Assembly: GCA_035267185.1 (NCBI GenBank)
Contig: DATFLY010000107.1
Location: 1 to 20,399 of the forward strand
Reading direction: 5' to 3'
Source of the DNA: JAUIBE01 sp035267185
Lineage (GTDB): Bacteria; Pseudomonadota; Gammaproteobacteria; Xanthomonadales; SZUA-36
DNA length: 20,399 nt
Of the stretch, positions 14,500 through 20,399 are shown one piece after another. The notes under the pieces were generated by a model that saw only the letters and a list, made by a program, of their open reading frames with translations, was not told where the DNA came from and searched no databases. Each line of letters starts with the position of its first letter. Within the stretch, counting starts at the first letter, position 1. The position numbers and the translations under genes were made by a program.

Positions 14500-15202
14500 C
14501 CCTGAGTGCCTTGAGTTGTTTTTGAAGACGATCATCAACATCCGTTGCATGTACTGTTGCTGCGGCCTCAAGCACCTCAGGTGGTAGCCGCACCTTGTAA
14601 TTGGGGTTGCTGTAGGCAAACTTGATGATTCCGTCTGTACCAATAATGAATGTAGATGGTACAGGCAGCACATGGTGTTCACGGCCCGAGGCACCTTCAA
14701 TATCGATGTCGTAATTCAGATATCGCTCGACAAGCTCATCCGGAATTTTAAACGCCACACCAAAGGCGCGGGTTGCGCACAGGTCGGAATCTGACAGAAC
14801 CTGGTATTCCAGGTCTGGTTCATCCAGGCTTTCGGCCAGCACGCTGGGCTGATCGACACTGATAAACCAGATGTCATATCCCATGGCCTTTACCTTTTGC
14901 TCAACTTCCTGCATTTCTGCCAGGTGCAGATTGCAATAGGGACACCAGCCGCCCCGATAAAAAGTCATGATGACAGGTTGATCAAGGCTCGCTGGATTGA
15001 ATTCCACAGGCGCCCCAGCAGGATCCATAACGGTGAATTCCGGAGCCATCATGCCCGGCATCAATGGTTGGGCATCTTCCGCTGCTGCATGTATGGCATA
15101 GCGGCCCGTGGTTTCCTGATTTGCACATTCTGCCCACACTTGCAGTGGCACAAAAACAAACAGGGAAGGCAACACAATACGATTTATAAACTGACGATAC
15201 AT
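14489..15202 (-). CDS. Exported AhpC/TSA-family peroxiredoxin-like protein
   Basis: The protein has a signal peptide (cleavage likely after QVWA, about residue 24), so it acts in the periplasm. The thioredoxin fold follows: PGMMAPEFTVMDPAG, then VIMTFYRGGWCPYCNLHLAEM with Cys87 and Cys90, ISVDQPSVLAESL, and VPSTFIIGTDGIIKFAYSNPNYKVRL. The CPYC pair and the YRGGWCPYC context are those of AhpC/TSA-type peroxiredoxin-like proteins; a further Cys in SDSDLCATRAFGV could resolve. Thiol-dependent peroxide reduction is the probable role. Two starts are possible. AGGA abuts the ATG at 15208 but lies six bases before the ATG at 15202, which is preferred. The terminator of the upstream giant gene ends directly at this ribosome site, so expression may depend on read-through or on a promoter I cannot see. 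Confidence 0.85.
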   Translation of the reverse strand: MYRQFINRIVLPSLFVFVPLQVWAECANQETTGRYAIHAAAEDAQPLMPGMMAPEFTVMDPAGAPVEFNPASLDQPVIMTFYRGGWCPYCNLHLAEMQEVEQKVKAMGYDIWFISVDQPSVLAESLDEPDLEYQVLSDSDLCATRAFGVAFKIPDELVERYLNYDIDIEGASGREHHVLPVPSTFIIGTDGIIKFAYSNPNYKVRLPPEVLEAAATVHATDVDDRLQKQLKALRESD

Positions 15203-15212
15203 TTTCATTCCT

Positions 15213-15244
15213 AAAAAAACGACGGCCCCTGAGAACAGGGGCCG
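15213..15244 (-). terminator. Rho-independent terminator of the giant repeat-protein gene
   Basis: On the minus strand, CGGCCCCT (15244-15237), loop GTTCTC and AGGGGCCG (15230-15223) form a perfect 8-bp GC-rich stem. TCG and seven T (15219-15213) follow. It lies about 60 bases after the giant gene's stop. The T run ends two bases before the AGGA of the peroxiredoxin-like gene. Confidence 0.88.
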
Positions 15245-15302
15245 CAGTTTTAACTACAGGTTGGTCCCGAACAGCAACTACGCTGCTTCCGGGATGACGA
15301 TT

Positions 15303-18300
15303 TTAAACGAAGCGTCTGAATGCAACCGCTCCAACACCCATCATCATCAGCATGAGCAGTAACAGACCATACTGACTCAGCGTCGGAATACCGGCGTACA
15401 GGCGGGTGTTAACAATCACACAGCTGTCTCCCTGGCCTGGGAACACGATCATTTCTTCACAATCGCTTTCATCAGTCAGGACGCCGACGATTGGCTCTTC
15501 CGTTGCGAAGCAGGTCGTGCCTTCGAAGTATGGAAGAACTTCAAACACACCCGGGTTGTCCGGATCGATAAAGGTGTCGATGCAGTAGTTGCCACTGCCG
15601 TTACCACGGAACTCAATGTCACATGGGAATCCACCGATGATCGGACCGTCACACTCGAGCGTGATTTCGACGAATTCACCACCGAAGAACTGTGGATTGT
15701 CATCAATCCATTCCTTCTCGACGACCACGTCTACCGGTTGCAGCTCGTTGAAGATTGCGCAGGTGAACTGTCCACCCTCGATGTCTTCATAATGGCACCC
15801 AAACTCGTCATCGAAGATATCGGCTGCGACTCCGGTCGTGGCGCCTGCCGTGTAGGTAGGCTCGTAACCTGGCGGTATGATTTCGTCAATATCACAATCC
15901 ATCGTTCCCGGCTCGAAGTCGTTGACGATGAACTCGATTTGAGTGAAGTCACCAGGCTGCAGACCTGCTGCTTCCGGATCATGAACCACGCCCTGCTGCA
16001 TCAGCGGCAGACCTGTGTTGCAGTCAATGACTACGGTAACGCCCAGCGGATTATCGTCGCTGAAGTCCTTGGTCACGACAAATGTTGTGCGCTCCCTTTC
16101 GAGGTCTCCGCAATCCGCGTTGTTACCCGGATCCGGATCGGTATCGCTTCCGCTGACCGAGTTGTAAGTGCCTGTACCAGCACCGTTACACTCAAATTCA
16201 CCAGTCACGGCCGAAATATCAAACTCGACAACCACGGTCCAGCTTTCGTCACTCTGGGCGGCAAGTGCCTCATCGTCCACCAGCAATTCACCGCTGGTGA
16301 AGCTGTATGGCAATGCGCCTGCCAGCATTCCGCTCTGGTTGTTCTCAGAGCCTGCGTTGTAGCTGACCAATTCGGCAGACACGATTACCGCTCCCGTGGC
16401 CGGATCGATTGTATCGATCACGTCATAGAAGCCAGGACCGTCAGCGAGGTTGGTCGCCGTGATCTCGTAGGTAACTGTGACCGTACCCGGTGCAGAATCA
16501 TCGAAGTTGGTGACCGTCTTGGCCAGGTCGATCTCAGGATCTGGCAGACCAACACAGGCGTCGTTGTTTCCTGGATCGGTTTCATTATCAACTCCCATGA
16601 CTTCGTTGTAGAAGCCGGTGCCAGAAACAGGATCACCCGGATCACAATCGCTGTCGGCCGGATCAACCATGACAGGATCAACGTTGAAGTTCGCTGTGAC
16701 AAACCAGAACTCGTTACGCAGACCAGCCAGTGCTTCACCAGTCACGATGGTTCCGGAAACCGGGAAGTTACCCAGCATGCCTGTTCGCGTGATTTCACTT
16801 CCGCCCTGATAGGCAGCCATAGCGGTATTCAGCGTAATGCCGGAACCCGGGGTGAACATGTCTTCAACATTGTAGAAGCCAGGACCTTCACCCAGGTTGT
16901 CTGCCTCGATACGGTAAACAACGGTATAGGTGCCGTTCGCTTCGAGCGTCGGTCCACTATCCACGGTCTTGATCAGATCGATATCCGGATCAGGCAGACC
17001 ATCACAATCCTGGTTATTGCCCGGATCAGGATCGGTATCAGATCCCATAACTTCGTTGTAGAAGCCGGTGCCCGTTACAGGCATTCCGGGTTCACAATCG
17101 GCCGTGCCAGGATCAACCGTTGCCGGATCAACTGTGAAGTTGACCGTCAGTGTCCAGCGTTCGAACTGCTGGCCAGCCAGTTGCTCGCCGGTGACCATCG
17201 TTGGGTAAGTATTAACGATCGTACCCGACGGGTCATCTTCACCCACACCCACCTGATATTCGATGGTGGCGGTGTTGAGCGTAATTCCAGTACCCGGTGC
17301 AACGTTGTCGATGATGTCGTACTCACCTGGTCCGTCACTGGCGTTGTTGGCCTCGATGACATACTGAACAGTGTAAGTTCCGTCTCCTTCAAGCGTGACG
17401 CTGTCAGGGACAACCGTTTTGATCAGATCGATTTCTGCAGCAACAACGGCATTGGTGTATGTACACACAATGTCAGTATCGGTGCCATCGATATCCAGGG
17501 TCGCTGTGGTTTCACCATCAACGTATGTTGGTACGTTGGTGCTGCCAGTGCAGTCAAAGCTGGTGTTGTAGGCACCGGCATTGCCACCACCAAGTGTTTC
17601 GCTCAGTGTCACCGTTTCACCTGACAGGGCTATGGTGACAACCGTGTTGGTGTTGTCGATTTCAGACCCGGCTGCACCCGTTGCTGTCGATGTGGCATTG
17701 CCATCATTGACGCCATCGGTATTCAGATCTGCCGTATCGTCCATAACCCCATCGACCCACTCTTTACGCAGGGTCAGGCTGGAAGTCTGACGGGTGTTTG
17801 TGTAAGTACAAACAATGTCAGCATCCTTGGCATCAATCTCCAGCGTCGCCGAGGTGTCTCCAGGCGTATAAGTGGATGCGTTGGTGTTGCCTGTGCAGGC
17901 AAAGCTGGCGTCATATGAACCAACGTTTCCGCCACCGAGCATTTCGCTCAGAGTGACCGTTTCACCCGACAGGGCTACCGTGACAACTGTGTTGACGTTG
18001 TCAATTTCAGATCCTGTCGCTCCGGTGGCTGTCGACGTGGCACTGCCATCATTAACACCATCGGTGTTCAGGTCTGATGTGTCATCAAGCGCACCATCGA
18101 CCCACGTCTTACGAAGAGTCAGGTTCGCTGACTGACGCGTGTTGGTGTAGGTACAGGTGATATCGCTATCAGCAGCATCGATGTCCAATGTTGCCGACAA
18201 GTCACCTGGGGTATAAGTCGGTGCATTGGTGTTGCCTGCGCAGACAAAACTCACATCGTAGGAGCCCGTATTACCGCCACCGAGAACTTCACTCAGCGTG

Positions 18301-20399
18301 ACAGTTTCTCCGGACAGGGCCACGATGATGGCGGTATTGACATCATCAACCTCTGATCCCGGTGTACCGGATGCGGTTGAAGTATCCATGTCACTGTTCG
18401 CACCGGAGGCAGTCAGTTGTGACGTGTCGCCGTTAGCACCATCAATCCATTCCTTACGAAGGACCATGCGCGAGGTCTGACGCTGGTTGGTGTAAGTACA
18501 CACCACATCAGTATCAACCGGATCGATCAACAGCGTGGCTGTTGTGGTGCCCGGAGTATAGGTTGGTGCATTGGCACTACCCGTACAGTCGAAGGCAACG
18601 TCGTACGAACCGATATTGCCGCCGCCCAGCATTTCGCTCAGCGTCACCGTCTCTCCGGCAATGGCCGTGGTAACCACCGTGTTGGTGTCATCCACCTCGG
18701 AGCCGGCTGCACCGGTAGCAGTCGACGTGGCCATGCCATCGTTGACGCCATCGGTGTTCAGAGCTGCAGTGTCATTGGCAGCACCGTCGACCCATTCCTT
18801 ACGAAGCGTCAGGGTGGAAGCCTGCAATGTGTTGGTGAATGTACACACGATGCTTGTGTCGCCTTCATCGATCAGCAGCGTGGCCGATGTGTCACCCGGT
18901 GTGTATGTCGGTGCGTTGAAGCTGCCCGTGCAGGCAAAGCTGGTTGTGTAGTTACCCGCTCCTCCCAGAACTTCACTCATGGTGACTGTCTCGCCCGCCA
19001 GCGTGGTAGTGATAACAGTATTGACGTTATCGACCTCGGAACCTGCAGCGCCGCTGGCCGTTGAAGTGGCCATACCAGAATCGTTACCCGCGCTCGAAAG
19101 CATGGCCGTGTCATCCATGACTCCGTTGACCCACTCCTTGCGAAGCGTCAGGCCGGCAGACTGAACCGTATTGCCGTAGGTACAAACAATATCTGTATCG
19201 GCTTCGTCAATCAGCAGGGTGGCCGTCGTAGCGCCCGGCGCGTAGGTCGGGGCATTGGTATTGCCTGTGCAACTAAAGGTGGTTGTGTAAGAACCCGTGT
19301 TGCCGCCACCCAGCATCTCGCTCAGCGTGACCGTTTCGCCAGCCAGGGCCGTTGTATTCGCCGTGTTGGTGTCATCAATTTCAGACCCTGCCGCACCACT
19401 GGCCGTGGAGGTGTCGTTGTCATCGTTGACACCATCGATGGTCAAGTCAGCCGTGTCATTCGTGACACCATCGATCCATTGCTTACGCAGCGTCAGGTTC
19501 GATGACTGCAGGGTATTGGTGTAAGTACACACAATATCCGTATCAGCGCCATCAATCAGAAGTGTCGCAGTGGTTGTACCAGGATTGTAGTTCGGTGAAT
19601 TGGCACTATCGGTACAGGCGAAGCTCACGTCATACATTCCGGTATTACCGGCCAGCACTTCGCTGAGTGTTACGGTTTCGCCCGATAGAGCAATGGTAAC
19701 CACTGTATTGGTGTTGTCGACTTCGGAGCCGGCAACCCCACCTGATGTCGAGGTGCTGTTGCCATCGTTAACACCATCGGTGCTCAGGTCTGCGGTGTCA
19801 TTCAGGACGCCATTGACCCACTCCTTACGAAGCGTCAGTGATGATGTCGCGCGGGTGTTGGTGTACGTACACACAACGTCCGTATCAGCCGGATCAATCA
19901 GCAATGACGCGAAAGTGTCACCTGGCGTGTAGCCTGGCGCATTGTTGTTGTTCGCACAGTCGAAGGTGACGTTATAGGAACCCGTATTGCCGCCACCGAG
20001 CGTCTCGGTCAGGAACACAGTCTCGCCCGAGAATATGGTGGTTGTGGCCGTGTTCACATTGTCAATTTCAGAACCTGCCGCACCGGTTGCCGTTGACGTG
20101 TTGCTGTCGGCCTCGATACCAGCGATGTCCAGTAATGACGTGTCGTTCATGACACCGTCAACCCACTCTTTCTGCAATGTGAGAGTCGTTGTCTCACGCG
20201 AGTTGGTGTAGGTACAAACAATGCCTGAATCAGCGGCATCAATTTCCAGGGTCGCCGTCGTGGCTCCTGGCGTGTAGGTTGGCGCATTGTTGTTGTTTGT
20301 GCAGGCAAAAGTGACGTCATAGGTGCCTGAGTTGCCACCACCGAGCATTTCGCTCAGGGTCACGGTCTCGCCGGAAAGCACGGTCGTTGAAGCCGTGTT
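15303..20399 (-). CDS. Giant surface repeat protein with CnaB/prealbumin-like and DUF11-like repeats and IPTL-CTERM tail (5' end outside window)
   Basis: The reading frame is open from the right edge to a stop at 15303, giving 1698 visible residues; the start is missing. Counting from the edge, a partial and then eight full repeats of 113-115 residues are followed by three 150-residue repeats beginning (E/D)IDLxKTV. Two larger CnaB-like domains (TFVVTKDFSDDN..., VVVEKEWIDDN...) and the tail IPTLSQYGLLLLMLMMMGVG...RRFV follow. Each short repeat has LxLxKxW near its start, GETVxLSE in the middle and CTYTN near its end, with two Cys. The composition is very acidic and Thr/Asn/Gly rich, as in secreted adhesins. 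The protein is probably exported, anchored or processed through the C-terminal signal, and displayed as a long stalk. Ligand and role are unknown. A terminator follows. Confidence 0.9.
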   Translation of the reverse strand, partial: NTASTTVLSGETVTLSEMLGGGNSGTYDVTFACTNNNNAPTYTPGATTATLEIDAADSGIVCTYTNSRETTTLTLQKEWVDGVMNDTSLLDIAGIEADSNTSTATGAAGSEIDNVNTATTTIFSGETVFLTETLGGGNTGSYNVTFDCANNNNAPGYTPGDTFASLLIDPADTDVVCTYTNTRATSSLTLRKEWVNGVLNDTADLSTDGVNDGNSTSTSGGVAGSEVDNTNTVVTIALSGETVTLSEVLAGNTGMYDVSFACTDSANSPNYNPGTTTATLLIDGADTDIVCTYTNTLQSSNLTLRKQWIDGVTNDTADLTIDGVNDDNDTSTASGAAGSEIDDTNTANTTALAGETVTLSEMLGGGNTGSYTTTFSCTGNTNAPTYAPGATTATLLIDEADTDIVCTYGNTVQSAGLTLRKEWVNGVMDDTAMLSSAGNDSGMATSTASGAAGSEVDNVNTVITTTLAGETVTMSEVLGGAGNYTTSFACTGSFNAPTYTPGDTSATLLIDEGDTSIVCTFTNTLQASTLTLRKEWVDGAANDTAALNTDGVNDGMATSTATGAAGSEVDDTNTVVTTAIAGETVTLSEMLGGGNIGSYDVAFDCTGSANAPTYTPGTTTATLLIDPVDTDVVCTYTNQRQTSRMVLRKEWIDGANGDTSQLTASGANSDMDTSTASGTPGSEVDDVNTAIIVALSGETVTLSEVLGGGNTGSYDVSFVCAGNTNAPTYTPGDLSATLDIDAADSDITCTYTNTRQSANLTLRKTWVDGALDDTSDLNTDGVNDGSATSTATGATGSEIDNVNTVVTVALSGETVTLSEMLGGGNVGSYDASFACTGNTNASTYTPGDTSATLEIDAKDADIVCTYTNTRQTSSLTLRKEWVDGVMDDTADLNTDGVNDGNATSTATGAAGSEIDNTNTVVTIALSGETVTLSETLGGGNAGAYNTSFDCTGSTNVPTYVDGETTATLDIDGTDTDIVCTYTNAVVAAEIDLIKTVVPDSVTLEGDGTYTVQYVIEANNASDGPGEYDIIDNVAPGTGITLNTATIEYQVGVGEDDPSGTIVNTYPTMVTGEQLAGQQFERWTLTVNFTVDPATVDPGTADCEPGMPVTGTGFYNEVMGSDTDPDPGNNQDCDGLPDPDIDLIKTVDSGPTLEANGTYTVVYRIEADNLGEGPGFYNVEDMFTPGSGITLNTAMAAYQGGSEITRTGMLGNFPVSGTIVTGEALAGLRNEFWFVTANFNVDPVMVDPADSDCDPGDPVSGTGFYNEVMGVDNETDPGNNDACVGLPDPEIDLAKTVTNFDDSAPGTVTVTYEITATNLADGPGFYDVIDTIDPATGAVIVSAELVSYNAGSENNQSGMLAGALPYSFTSGELLVDDEALAAQSDESWTVVVEFDISAVTGEFECNGAGTGTYNSVSGSDTDPDPGNNADCGDLERERTTFVVTKDFSDDNPLGVTVVIDCNTGLPLMQQGVVHDPEAAGLQPGDFTQIEFIVNDFEPGTMDCDIDEIIPPGYEPTYTAGATTGVAADIFDDEFGCHYEDIEGGQFTCAIFNELQPVDVVVEKEWIDDNPQFFGGEFVEITLECDGPIIGGFPCDIEFRGNGSGNYCIDTFIDPDNPGVFEVLPYFEGTTCFATEEPIVGVLTDESDCEEMIVFPGQGDSCVIVNTRLYAGIPTLSQYGLLLLMLMMMGVGAVAFRRFV
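15306..15389 (-). other. IPTL-CTERM protein-sorting signal (C-terminal 28 residues)
   Basis: The tail has the three parts of a C-terminal sorting signal: the motif IPTLSQYG, a hydrophobic stretch of Leu/Met/Gly/Val, and a basic end (RRFV). The IPTL-CTERM family (usual motif IPTLSxWG) is paired with an exosortase-type enzyme (exosortase H) in Gram-negative bacteria. Here Tyr takes the place of the usual Trp. The processing enzyme is not in the window. Confidence 0.88.
16086..17435 (-). repeat. Three 150-residue DUF11-like repeats in the giant protein
   Basis: Three consecutive units of exactly 150 residues start at 17435, 16985 and 16535 (reading down the minus strand). Each opens with (E/D)IDLxKTV and contains a GPGxYDV-like segment. 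Each ends with GTGxYNxVxGxDxxxDPGNNxDC. The DPGNN motif recurs in Asp-rich secreted repeat proteins and could bind calcium. They form a spacer between the short repeats and the C-terminal domains. Confidence 0.85.
17436..20399 (-). repeat. Tandem ~343-bp repeats encoding CnaB/prealbumin-like domains (8 full, 1 partial)
   Basis: Unit starts on the minus strand are 20183, 19838, 19496, 19151, 18812, 18467, 18122 and 17777, with a partial unit from 20399 to 20184. Unit lengths are 115, 114, 115, 113, 115, 115, 115 and 114 residues. Length changes fall in the GGGN loop (units 2 and 4) and at the end of unit 8. Lys of LxKxW, Glu of (L/M)(S/T)E and Asn of the final Y/F-x-N are kept in all eight. 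The array continues beyond the window. Confidence 0.92.

Noticed and set aside
15738..17624. Long open frame (628 codons) on the plus strand opposite the giant surface-protein gene
   Set aside because: It is antisense to the clearly coding DUF11-like and CnaB-like region, has no recognisable domain, and results from the repetitive codon use of the sense gene. The other plus-strand frames between 17581 and 20211 repeat with the same period for the same reason.

Overview
The window looks like a chromosomal segment of a Gram-negative bacterium, most likely a gammaproteobacterium (possibly marine or uncultured). The indications are a TonB-dependent receptor behind a cobalamin riboswitch, a REP/RAYT element of the GTAGGAGC type, a GGGGTCAGAGTAAA-type inverted-repeat element, periplasmic redox proteins, and a very acidic surface protein ending in an IPTL-CTERM sorting signal. 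The taxon is inferred from these features; no rRNA or other phylogenetic marker is present. No tRNA, rRNA, CRISPR array or prophage was recognised.

Positions 1-900: the N-terminal part of a BtuB-like vitamin B12 receptor gene runs off the left edge on the minus strand. Its leader carries a cobalamin riboswitch (about 526-745) and an 8-nt sequence exactly complementary to the Shine-Dalgarno region, which suggests translational control. Behind it lie a small inverted-repeat element (788-862) and the terminator (868-900) of the next gene. Positions 925-3135 (minus) encode a large secreted protein of unknown function ending in a bulb-type lectin domain.

Positions 3305-5016 (minus): an agmatinase-type ureohydrolase and a class-I glutamine-amidotransferase-like hydrolase (PuuD type) overlap by one base, suggesting polyamine or guanidino-compound breakdown. 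Diverging from them on the plus strand (5068-7052) are a DsbA-family thiol oxidoreductase and a MATE exporter, also overlapping by one base.

Positions 7143-8017: a REP-associated tyrosine transposase (RAYT) gene is flanked by REP arrays in opposite orientation, five units on the left and four on the right. The last unit supplies the stop codon of the neighbouring Rieske oxygenase gene.

Positions 8014-14440: a divergent catabolic cluster. On the minus strand a BetI-like TetR regulator is translationally coupled to a Rieske non-haem iron oxygenase resembling glycine-betaine/carnitine-type enzymes. On the plus strand two related CrtI/PYROXD2-like FAD oxidoreductases are coupled to each other and followed by a folate-dependent GcvT-like methyl/aminomethyl transferase. 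A palindromic operator-like sequence and a good promoter lie between the two arms. The best reading is a regulated pathway for an N-methylated (quaternary ammonium-like) or otherwise methylated compound in which C1 units pass to tetrahydrofolate. The substrate cannot be read from the sequence, and I regard this as the strongest candidate for an undescribed system here.

Positions 14489-20399 (minus): a periplasmic AhpC/TSA-type peroxiredoxin-like protein lies downstream of a giant repeat protein whose 5' end is outside the window. The giant protein has at least eight full ~115-residue CnaB/prealbumin-like repeats with an invariant Lys-Glu-Asn pattern, three 150-residue DUF11-like repeats, two further CnaB-like domains and an IPTL-CTERM tail. 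It is probably a surface stalk or adhesin.
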